A stretch of DNA of 64,000 nucleotides from Vitrella brassicaformis (lineage: Eukaryota; Sar; Vitrellaceae). Positions 11,501-21,436 of this stretch are shown here, piece after piece; positions within the stretch are counted from its first letter, which is position 1; each line of letters starts with the position of its first letter. The translations under genes and the position numbers were made by a program. The notes beneath the pieces are model-generated. The model worked only from the letters and a program-made list of their open reading frames with translations, ran no database searches and was not told the DNA's origin. Location: positions 62,001-126,000 of the forward strand of contig CDMY01000299.1 of the NCBI GenBank assembly GCA_001179505.1, read 5' to 3'.

Positions 11501-13336
11501 CAGCAAGGACGAGGCGGCCGAGGAGCCTAAGAAGAGTGACGAGAAATCGGCGGAAGGGGAACGTGACAGGCCCGCCCTCCCCACTCCAGCAGCAGCAGCG
11601 GCACCAGTGGTCCCGCCCGAGTGGTCCTCATATCCCTTCTACGACATCTGCCGCAGCCACGGCCCCCTTACCGAGATGCAGGCCCTGGCCGCATCCGTAG
11701 ACGCAGAGATCGAGGTGGAGCTCAAGAAGGAGAGAGAGCGGCTCGACGAGGAGAGGCAGCGGCGGGACAAGGAGCGATCCGTCAAGATGGAGAGGGAGCG
11801 GGTCAAGCGGGAGAAAGACGCGGCGGACAAGGACAAGAAGGACAAGACACCAGTACCACCCAAGCGGGGCGACTCCCCATCCAAGATGACGAGCGCGAGC
11901 AGGAGAAAGAAGAAGCTGGGGGATCTGGCGGCCAGGGGCGGCAGGTCCGAGGGCTCGCCGGAGGGGGAGAGGGGTGGAGAGGAGGATGCTGACGGTCGTG
12001 GCAGGAAGCGCCAGCGAAGTGCGCCGCGGTCCGCCAAGGACAGTGAGGAGATCACACCCAGCAATCGGAGAAAGGCCAACGGCATCAAAGACGTGAGCAT
12101 AGCATTGAGGGGGGNNNNNNNNNNNNNNNNNNNNNNNNNNNNNNNNNNNNNNNNNNNNNNNNNNNNNNNNNNNNNNNNNNNNNNNNNNNNNNNNNNNNNN
12201 NNNNNNNNNNNNNNNNNNNNNNNNNNNNNNNNNNNNNNNNNNNNNNNNNNNNNNNNNNNNNNNNNNNNNNNNNNNNNNNNNNNNNNNNNNNNNNNNNNNN
12301 NNNNNNNNNNNNNNNNNNNNNNNNNNNNNNNNNNNNNNNNNNNNNNNNNNNNNNNNNNNNNNNNNNNNNNNNNNNNNNNNNNNNNNNNNNNNNNNNNNNN
12401 NNNNNNNNNNNNNNATTGGGGGGGGGGGGGGGCCAGACACAGGGACACGCACTCATGTCCGCATCTATCGTCCTGTATGTTTCTTGTCCTTCGTTGGTTG
12501 GTTCAGATGGATGTGTCCCCGACGCACAAGGAGATCTACCAGCGGCTCTTGTCATCCGATGGTGGGTCTCCCGGCAGCTCCTCCCGCGCCAATCCCAATC
12601 CCCTCCCCATCCCCTCTCGCCGCCCGCAGAGGGACGTCGAGCCTATCACACCCCCAGGCACACCACCAGACAAGGACAAGAAGGAGCCGGCCGACAACAA
12701 AGACCAGAACAACGATGCCAAGAGGCGCCGCACTGATGGCGATGGCGTTGGCGAAAAGGGTGACAAGAAGGGTGATGAGGCCAAGGACAACAAGATGAAG
12801 GAGGAGAAGGAGAAGCAGGGTGCATCGCCGAAGGGCAGCACTCCTGTGGCCGGCGGGCAAGGCTCGCCCAGGTCGGCGAATGTGATGCCGTTGCCCATGG
12901 TCAAGACGGAGAGGCTGCCTGACGGTCCTCTGGAGCCGGCGCCGCCCCAGTCGCCGCACGCCAACCCCTTCAAAGTGCCGTCGGTGCCTCCCCCGCACCC
13001 CCCTCCCCCACACGCACCCACCACCCCTCAGCGACGGACGAGCGGCATCGTACTGAAGCCAAACCCTCACACGCAGAGGCAGATGGCCATGCAGCAGCAC
13101 CACCACCAGCAGCAGCAGCAGCAGCAGAGGGGGCGGGGCGGCCACATCACTCTGTCGCCCAACCCGCACGTTCTGATGAGGGGTGCGGTTCATCCGCAGA
13201 ACGGCCCTGGGCTGCCGATGGGTCCCCACGGGCATGGCCGTGGTGCGGGGTCGCCGATGGGCCGGGGCGGCAGGGGCCGAGGGCATTACTCGCCAGCCAG
13301 TGGGCCTTATGGGATGCGGCAGCATCCGGGGTGCTG
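8548..13336 (+). CDS. RluA-family pseudouridine synthase with long disordered tail
   Basis: Converts uridine to pseudouridine in RNA. Starts at the ATG at 8548; about ten introns. The N-terminal part is low complexity (D/K/A-rich), then a unique segment, then the catalytic domain: YENKHFFVLYKPPFY (entry strand), HRLDKETSGPVLIAKY at about 10110-10155 with the catalytic Asp in RLD, EYLCLVHGAM, and ITGRTHQIRVHMLYAGHPL near 10830-10885. These are the standard RluA signatures. The exon carrying EILISREVEPFQ (9901-9960) fits an S4-like or linker strand. The catalytic domain is interrupted by a Thr/Pro/Gly-rich insertion (about 10655-10790). Past 11200 the protein becomes charged and disordered, contains the assembly gap, and ends in poly-Gln and RGG/GRG repeats before TGA at 13336. 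The tail suggests RNA binding; this is inference. Compartment is unclear. Confidence 0.8.
12115..12414. other. Assembly gap (run of N)
   Basis: An N run of about 300 bases inside the pseudouridine-synthase gene. It is flanked by GGGGGG tracts on both sides (GAGGGGGG before, ATTGGGGGGGGGGGG after), which suggests the assembly broke at a G-rich low-complexity intron or repeat. Exon structure across it cannot be judged. Confidence 0.95.
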
Positions 13337-13662
13337 ACTCTGAGACTCAGAGATAGGTAGATGGCCTAGGGGAAGCTGTGAGGGAGTGAGGGAGGGAAGG
13401 ATGAGTGGTTCGTGTTTTAATGGATGGATGGATGGATGGTGTGTGGGGTTGGCTGTTGCCTGATGGATGGATGGATTTGGTTGATGATCGATCCTTTGAG
13501 TGAGTGAGTGACGTGACTCGTTTATTGATTGATCAATGTGGTCTGTGCATGTTGCAAAGAAAGAAACCGGTCCATAGAGTACAAATGCCAGGTCACACAC
13601 TTCGTTAGCAGACACCGACCCACACACATCGTCTCACATCGTTCCCAGCACCATCCGTCACA

Positions 13663-15390
13663 TCACCCCTTAGTATACGACGGCGCCCCGCCCCACCCAC
13701 TGCTCTCGCGATAGTCCTGGTACCGCTGGGGCTCGCCCTCAAACCGGCCGAACTCCGCCCGCATGCTGAGCGGATGAAACCAACACACACGGCAGGGCAG
13801 GATGTGAGAAGACAGGATGCTGCATATGTGCGTTTGGCACTTACGCAGGATCGCTGCGGCTGTACTTGGGCAGCAAGACCTGACAATACACACACACATA
13901 GCAACAATCCCATACACACGCTGGCGCTCTCTCTGTGTGTGGGTGGTGTGACCTTGTCGACGACGCCGTAGAGTTTGGCCTCGTTTGCCGTCAGGTAAAA
14001 GTCACGCTGCAACACACACACCCATACCCACAATCGTCACGGTCTCTCAATCACATGAAGGCCATCTCCTGTGTGTGACCTCGAAGTCCTTCTTGATCTT
14101 GGTCAGCGACTGTCCGGTGTGCTGTGCCAGCTTGGCCAGCATCTACACATCCATCCATCCACATATTGCACTGGGACATTGCTCCTCCCTTTCTCCGCCC
14201 TCCCTGTCTGTGTCTGTGTGTCGTTTACCCGTTCGTTATCCTTATAGTTTTCGGCCACGTCGATGGCGAGGTCGGTGGCCTGCCCCCGCATGCCCTCCTC
14301 CATGCCCGTCTTCTGCATCAAGAAACGCGCGTTGGGCAGACAGAATCGCTGGCCCTGCACACAAACACCCACACACACACACACAGCAACAAGTCGCTCG
14401 GATAAGTGCGCATCGGAGGCTTGATTTGGTTGCATGCGTATCTACCGGTGTCCCCGCGGCGCAGAGGAAGGCACCCATCCCGGTGGCCAGACCTGGCACA
14501 GAGGGAGAATCCGACAGGCAGGGTTCTCAGACGAGCTTGTGTATGCGTGTGATCTCTCTCTCTCTCTGTCCTACCAAGGTTGAGTGTGCTGATGGGGCAC
14601 TCGACGCCTATCATGGCGTCGTAAATGGCCAATGACGGCTTCATCAGTGCGCCCTGATAGACAGACACCATACACAAAACAAGCGCACACAAACATAGTG
14701 ATTGCACGTCAGGAGAGTCGCATGAGCGTTGGCTGGCTAAGAAGTGCTCCCTCCCTCCCTCCCTCCCTCCCTCACCGGCACGTTCATGTAGAGACTGATT
14801 GGCCGCGTGGAGTCCTCAGACCTCAGGTAAAGCAATGTGGCGATGATCTGCACACATACGCAACGCATCAATTGCTTGACGCACTGCAGTTATCCCTCTC
14901 ATTTCCACGCACACAGACACCCACCTGATTCGCGGCCTCCTCGTCTAGGAATCTTCCGACAAAGATTACCCGGTCGCGCAGCAGCCGCGTGTTGAGATCC
15001 ACCCACGTATAAAAGTCAGATCCAGGCGGTTTGTAAGGCACCTGAACACAACACATCCAGAAGAGTCGTGTTGCTGATCTCTCGATGATTGCGCACCTGT
15101 GGCGTTGTGCTGGGCATCATCACAGGCGTCCTCCTCGCTCCCATCTGTGTCCTCCCTCGCCGCCTTCTCATTGACTCGCGCAATGAAGAGCCGCCCAGCG
15201 ACCTGAAAGCTGCCTCTGATCCCCTTGATCTTGCCCATGGAGCGTCTGTGGTGCTTGCCAATGAGCTGACAGCACTGCACAGGCAGAGGCAAGCGAGAAA
15301 TCTGCGGGATAGATGGGATGAGGTCGGTCGGGAGGAAGATGCAGGTGACGGCTCCATAGCGGACGATGAAGGGCGTGGTACTAAGCACAT
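13663..15390 (-). CDS. ClpR-like, catalytically inactive ClpP subunit
   Basis: ClpP-fold protein, about eight exons in phase. The start at 15390 gives a leader with a hydrophobic stretch (FLACLCLCSAVSSLA) followed by an Arg/Ser-rich region, compatible with a bipartite signal-plus-transit peptide for a complex plastid. Core exons read VPYKPPGSDFYTWVDLNTRL, FVGRFLDEEAANQ, RPISLYMNVPG, AIYDAMIG, LNLGLATGMGAFLCAAGTPG and FCLPNARFLMQKT, then DFYLTANEAKLYGVVDKV. In active ClpP the turn is GxAASMG and the strand is LPxSRIMIHQP. Here the nucleophile Ser is Gly (ATGMG) and the catalytic His is Gln (MQKT), so this is a ClpR-type structural subunit. It would work in the plastid Clp protease with active ClpP and a ClpC chaperone. 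Head-to-head with the oligopeptidase B gene, 175 bp apart. Confidence 0.8.
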
Positions 15391-15564
15391 GGCAGCGCCA
15401 AACGGGCCCAGATCAGCTGACCTCTTTTTTCAAGCTCGCCAGAGGCTAAGCTCGCAGACGTCGAGAGGCAAGAAGCAGCCGTAGCACTTGTGCAGCCGTG
15501 CAACAACACACACTGCCTGTCCAGTCACACCGCAGCATGGATCTTTGCTGAATGAGTGAAGATC

Positions 15565-18500
15565 ATGTCGGCTGTAGCGCGGCGGCTGGCTCGTTTGCAC
15601 CGGCAACTCATCACCACTGCAGTCCGCCCTCCCCAGCCCCTCCCAGCGCCCTCCTTCCCCTGCACCACGCCCCGAAGAGCCGACGAGTGGCACTCGGCAT
15701 TCATCGACAGGGATGCTGAGCCGCTGCACCAGTTCATCCAGGACGAGAAGAAGCTCTTCACCGCCTACATGGAGGAGCACCGCGACTTCCAGGATGCTCT
15801 CTATGACGAGAGCGCCAGCCTGGTGCAGGAGGAGTCGCTCATCCTGCCGGAGATCGTCAACGACTACATGTACTATCAGCGGTTTGTGGAGGGGTATCCC
15901 GTCTACTGCAGAAGGCTCGTGCCTGTCGAGTACAGACACCAGAGACGAGGTGAGTGAGGCGGGATGCATTGCATGCTCACCCCGTGATATGGCTCTCTCT
16001 CTCTCTCTCTGTCTGTGTGTGTGTGTGTGTGTCAGTGCCTGATCCGTTGTTCCAGCTGCATGACATGGAGGAGGCCGCGTCGATAGGGAGGGAGGAGGTG
16101 CTGCTCAACCTGGAGCAGCTCGCCAAACACCACTCAGAGGCGGGATACGCAGAGGCGTCCGTCTGCAAACTCGACGCCAGCCAGGCGGTGCTCGCATTCA
16201 TCGTCGACTTCACCGGTCAGCCTGTCGGCCTGTCGGCCTGTCGGCCTGTCGGCCTGTCGAGCAGCCCCCATTTGCCCTCTCCTACCTATTGTCCGTGTGC
16301 TTGTCTGTGTGCAGGCGATGAGTCCTACGAGCTGCGCTTCAAGAACCTGCACAACGGGTACCACCTGCCCTTCACCCTCCCCAACGCCCGCAACATCGAG
16401 TGGGCCAGCGACCCCATAGCCCTCCAGATCGACAGACACAGGCGGCACGTCACCGAGGACAAGCCGCACGAGCTCGTCTACCGCGACGAAAAGGGCAACG
16501 TCGTGAGAGACCCCGACACGATGGTCAAGAGGGCGCTGAAGGCCAAGTGGCAGGCGAGTGAGCAGCTGATGGGGGGCATCCCGCTGCCGCAGACGTTCTA
16601 CTACACTATGCCGATCGAGGAGGAGGGCACCGGCAGGACGGCGCGCATCTATCGCGCTAAGATGACCGAAAGGGGGATTGAGGACCAGGAGCTGCTGCTG
16701 GAAGAGGTAGGTAGGTGCGCAGAGAGACGGGGCAGACACAGACGACACCAATCTTCTGCGTGAACGTGCAGCGGAATTCGGCGGCGTATGTGGATCTGTT
16801 CAAGACGCGTGACAGCGAGTACATCTTCCTCACCTCAAACACCAAGACGACCTCAGCCGTCTATGTCGTCAGGTACACACCGATTCCAGCCAGCCTCTGT
16901 TTGCGCATATGCCAAATGGTGTGTCTGTCTGTCTGTCTGTGTGTGTGTGTGTGTTTCAGGGCATGGTTCTCTGAGGATGTGCCCCGGTTGCTGCGGCCAC
17001 CCATGGAGGGAGTCGAATACTACGCAGAACACAGGTACAACCGCCACACACACACACACATACACACACACACGCATCGACTGCTCTCACACATGCCCGC
17101 AGGTCTGGATACTTCTACATCGTGGCCAACGACCGCCGGCCCGACTTCGAGGTCACCCGCATCCCCACACAGAAGTTCTTCCGCCGCCCGCACAAAGGCT
17201 CCTCAGGCCAGTGGGAGCCCCCGCCCGTCAGCGACTACGAGCTCTTCTTCGACCCCACGCAGCACCACATGAAGATCCAGGACATTGACATGAACCACAG
17301 GGCGCTGGTGCTCTACGGCTGGCGGGAGCCGTCGCACCCCGCCGTGTGTGTGGTGGACTTCAACGATGACGACGAGTACCTGGGCTATGACGACGACGAC
17401 CGGCCCAAGGAGGCGTATGACATGTCCGACGACCAGGGGGAGTTCGAGTACTTCCCCGACCCCAACGACCCCACCAAAGTCATCAGGAGGAGGCGGCAGA
17501 AGGATGAAAGGAGGTGGGAGGGAGGGAGGAGCGTGTGGCAGAATTGATGACGTCTCTATCTGTCTACGTGTGTGTGTGTCAGGTACTTCGCGTGGCTGCC
17601 TCTGGAGGGTGGTGTGGGCGTCGTGGAGCCCGGCGTGAATGCGGCTTTTGACGCACCCGTCATCCGATTCACCCTTCGATCGCCCCTGGGTAGGCAACCG
17701 ACATCAGACGGATCCAATCAATGCATGCAGGCATCCATCCATCCTTCGCTGTCTGTGTGGCATGCCATGGGCACACGTGCATGTCAGAGCCTGGAATTGT
17801 GTGTGACATCGATTTGTCCAAGGGGACGACCCACTGGAGACGCACCAAGGGATTCGACAAGAAGGAATTCGATGTCAAGCAGTAAGGAGATAGATACGTG
17901 CAGCACCGAGCGACTTGCACTCTTTACCTTCTCATGCACACTTGGTGCAGGTACGTGTCTGAGGTGCACTATGTAGCCAGCCACGACGCACAAGTCGCCG
18001 TGCCGATGACCGTCGTCAGGTGACCGTGTAGGGCCAACTAAGGCTAGCTGAAGCCATGTGTGTTTGACACGTGTGTGTGTGTGTGTGTGTGTCATGTGTG
18101 GCAGGAAGAAGGACCTGCCGCGGCACGAGGCGCAGCCCTGTCTGATGTACATATACGGCGCATACGGGGCCATTCTCCACCCGGACTTCAAGATCGAACA
18201 CATCTGTCTGCTCAAAAGAGGATGGGTGAGCGGAACAAAGCGCATCAATCGCGGGCGGCATCTCCCTGCCTCTCCGCATTCATTCAGATGATTGCATTCG
18301 CGCATGTGCGCGGCGGTGGGGAGGGCGGCAAGGCGCCGAGCGACGATCCAGACAGGTTCATGGGCTTCATCCAGGGCGGCGAGTGGCACGCCATGGGCAA
18401 GGGGCTGGTCAAGGCCAACACCTTCCACGACCTCGTCAGCTGTGCCCACTACCTCATAGGCATGGGCTGGACGAAGCGGTCCCTCCTTGCCGTCAAGGGC

Positions 18501-19827
18501 AGCTCGGCAGGCGGCCTGCCGGTGGGCTGGATCGTCAACTACCACCCAGAGCTCTTCAAGTGAGAGAAAGACGCAGACAATGAGAAGACACACGATGATT
18601 GCTGGGTGTCACGTGTGACGCAGGTGTTGCATCCTGGACGTGCCGTTTGTGGACCCTTTGACGGCGATGCTCGACCCGTCTTTGCCTCTGACGGTGCCCG
18701 AGTACGACGAGTGGGGCAACCCCACCGTCGATCCGGGAGCCTTCCAGGCCATCCTCTCATACAGCCCCTACGACAACCTCCCTCTCACCGGCACTAGCAC
18801 TGCCGCTGCCACTGGTGGCGGCAAGAGGGGCGCGGCCAGGCTGATCGACAGACAAGGCGCTGTCAAGACGGACAGTGCCTCGGCAAGACGCCAGCAGCAG
18901 CAGCAGCAGCAGTATCCCAGTATGCTCATCACGACCTCAGTCGACGATACCAGGTAGAGAGAAACAAATGAAGACACGATACACACAGGGCTGACTGGTT
19001 CATTCATTGGTATGTGCGTGTTGTGTTTGCTGTGCAGGGTGCCGTATTGGCAGGCCGTCAAGTACGCCGCCCGCCTCCGCATCCTTTCGAGCCCCCTGGT
19101 GTCCCTCTCGCCACCACAGGAGCAGCCAAGCAAGGACAGAGAGGCCAAGAGAAGGAGGCAGCAGTCGCCCGAAGGTCCCGATGACGACACACCCATCGAC
19201 ACACCAGCACGAGCCCCCCTTCACGTGGCCGAGACCCGGACGGCTCCAGCCCCTGCACCCAGCAGAGAAGCCGATCGCTCCCCCACTGACGATGCGTCGA
19301 CGCCCGCACCCCAAGAGAGCAAGACGTCTCGAGTAATGGGGACGCGGCGGTGGCCGAGGGAAGTCGAAGAACATGTCGGGGAGCCCAAGGCCTTATCAGA
19401 AATACCACGCACAGCAGGAGAAGCCATCGACAGCCTCCCCATCTCTGACTCCACCCCGCCACCGTCACTAGCCAAGAAGCACGACCGCCGATCTGCAGAC
19501 CGGCAGCCGACGCCCGAGGTCGACACGAGTGACGTGTCCATCGACGACTCGCTCATGAGTGGCGGCAGCAGCCGGCTGCTCATCCGTGTGCGGGAGGAGG
19601 GGCAGGGCGGGCACTTTGGTTCGTCGAGCGAGGCGGTTGCTTATGGGGAGGTGTGTGAGGAGATATCATTTCTGTTTGATGCGATGGGCCTGGAGATGAT
19701 GGACGAGGAGATGAGGTCGAGGGCTGAGGGGAGGGTGTGGCGGGGGGGTGTGATGCAGAGGCTGCCGCAGATAGAGTCGCAGAGGGACGTGTTCGAGATC
19801 AAGCAAGACATACATCGAAAGGAGTGA
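15565..19827 (+). CDS. Oligopeptidase B-like serine peptidase (S9A)
   Basis: About 13 exons. Serine peptidase cutting after Lys/Arg in short peptides. Start at the ATG at 15565 gives an Arg-rich, mitochondrial- or plastid-like N-terminus (MSAVARRLARLHRQLITTAV). The propeller half begins with the family block DYMYYQRFVEGYPVYCRR. The catalytic half carries EVHYVASHDAQVAVPMTVV, PCLMYIYGAYG, AFAHVRGGGEGG, the nucleophile Ser in VKGSSAGGLPVGW (about 18500), DVPFVDPLTAMLDPSLPLT with EYDEWGNP, the catalytic Asp in TTSVDDTRVPYWQ (about 18940 and 19040) and the His in GQGGHFGSSSEAV (about 19610). Two insertions are unusual: a Gly/poly-Gln segment before the Asp strand, and about 150 disordered residues between Asp and His (about 19110-19560). 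One intron contains a GTCGGCCT octamer repeat (16216-16260). Confidence 0.88.
16216..16260. repeat. Octamer tandem repeat inside an intron
   Basis: Five near-perfect copies of GTCGGCCT directly after the splice donor (ACCG|gtcagcctgtc) of an oligopeptidase B intron. Probably slippage. Confidence 0.8.
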
Positions 19828-20032
19828 TGCATACATAGATGCGTGTGTGTGTTGACGCGCCTGCAGCTGCCGAAGCTGCTGTGTTTGCATGTAATGCCCT
19901 GGCAAAGCACGCAACAAGAAAGTAAGTCTCCCTGTGTGTGTCGCGTCTCTATCATCTTCTGTCACGTCTCTATCATCTTCTTTCGCTGTCATACCACAGC
20001 ACGAAGAACAACGCAGAAAGTGAGTGTCTATC

Positions 20033-20842
20033 ATGGCCACCATGGCAGGCAAGGGCACACGAGACTATGCAAGGCATGTGCTGGACCGGGTCTTCGACAT
20101 CGAGGCGGAGCAATCCTTTCGCAAGGAGATTCTGTCCGACTTTCACCTCAACAACTATCTTTTCTGTCTGGAGAGCGGCTTCAGCGACCGCAAACAGTCG
20201 GCCCTCTGCTCGTTGATGGCGCATCTCTTTTGGCAGGCAGTCAGGACCGCCTGGTCTGTGGGTGTCTCCTCGACCCAGGACGTCAAGGACGTCACCAACT
20301 ACGTGCTGGACACTTTCTTCCGGCACTTCAAGCTGTATCAGTATGTGTATGTGACAAGGGAGGAGGTGCGTGTGGTGCCTGCGAGGAGCCTTATGCCCGC
20401 AATGCCGTCTGTGGTGGCGTTTGAGGAGAAGCAATCAATGAAATGGCTCGCTCCGTCTGATTGCGTGGCCCTCTCTCTGTACTGTATGGCCTCCCGTCTT
20501 CACTCTGTCCAAACGACCAGCGGCCGAGACGCAGGTTCCCAATGTGGAGGACTTCCCGACAGACGTGCCGGCACCAGCAGTTGACAAGAGAGTGAGCAGA
20601 CACTCGTGGATGCAGTCAGGTGGTGTCTCTGCCTTGTGCATGTGGCCGCCCGTCTGTGTGTGGCTGCAGGAGAGCGGCCTGAGTGCATCTGAGAGCGTGG
20701 AGGCTTCCCTGCAGGCGTGGCAGGCCAAACTGGTGGCAGATTTCGAGAGCAGGCTGGAGAAACAGGATGCCGAGTTTCAGAGGAGGATCGATGCAGTGCA
20801 GGCTGCCAAGGGGGCAAGAAATGAGACAGACCTACATCTGTA
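20033..20842 (+). CDS. Probable cilia-associated CFAP119/CCDC189-like protein
   Basis: Three exons in phase: about 20033-20365, 20535-20591 and 20670-20842 (TAA). Starts MATMAGKGTRDYARH. The diagnostic stretch is DFHLNNYLFCLESGFSDRKQ followed by a helical block and DVTNYVLDTFFRHFKLYQYVYVT, which resembles the conserved core of the small axonemal protein CFAP119 (CCDC189). The last exon is an amphipathic coiled coil (ASLQAWQAKLVADFESRLEK). If correct, it is an axonemal protein acting in flagella. The assignment rests on remembered family patterns and could be wrong. The 205-bp gap after the oligopeptidase B stop leaves room for a short own promoter; same strand. Confidence 0.5.
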
Positions 20843-21436
20843 AGTGCCACTGGATGGATAGATGGATGGATGGACGATGATTGGGTGGAAGCATGCCATC
20901 CAGTGTATCCATTGTACATACTGTATCTTTATGTGTCTCTTATCTATCGCGTCTCGTACGTCCATCCCTCGCACGTCCATTCCTATCATTCGTTTTTTGT
21001 GTGTACCCCCACCTCCCAGCGCCAGCGTCACATCACCGCTCCTCGCTTCAACACGCGAGGGGCGTGGTCATGGACAAAGAAGGAAAAGGCAGTAATGGCC
21101 TGACTGTGGTGGGAGGTGGGTGGTGTAGAGACGAACTTGAACCAACCACACACACAACCAAAAGAAAAACTTCGCATGACGACCCACCATTCATCGAGAC
21201 AGAGACAACACTGACTCCCAACTGACGCACCACACACACATCCGCACACAAGGAGGGAGACACGTGAGTATGCAAGTCAATCAACACACTGAATGCAACA
21301 CTACAATAGCACGTCAGTCAGTCAGTGAGTATGTATTTTTGGAAGAGATGAAGCCATGCACACACAGAGGGTCTCTCCCTCTCCCCTCCTCCCTGCCCTG
21401 CCCTTATCACAATTGACGCATGCATGCGCCCACCGA
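20843..21436. other. Intergenic spacer between convergent genes
   Basis: No exon seen. GATG-, CCATCC- and CACACA-rich sequence lies between the 3' ends of the CFAP119-like gene and the ubiquitin protease gene. Confidence 0.6.

Noticed and set aside
13076-13130. CRISPR-like or satellite array at the CAG run
   Set aside because: A short CAG/CAC trinucleotide run coding poly-His/poly-Gln in the pseudouridine synthase; no spacers.
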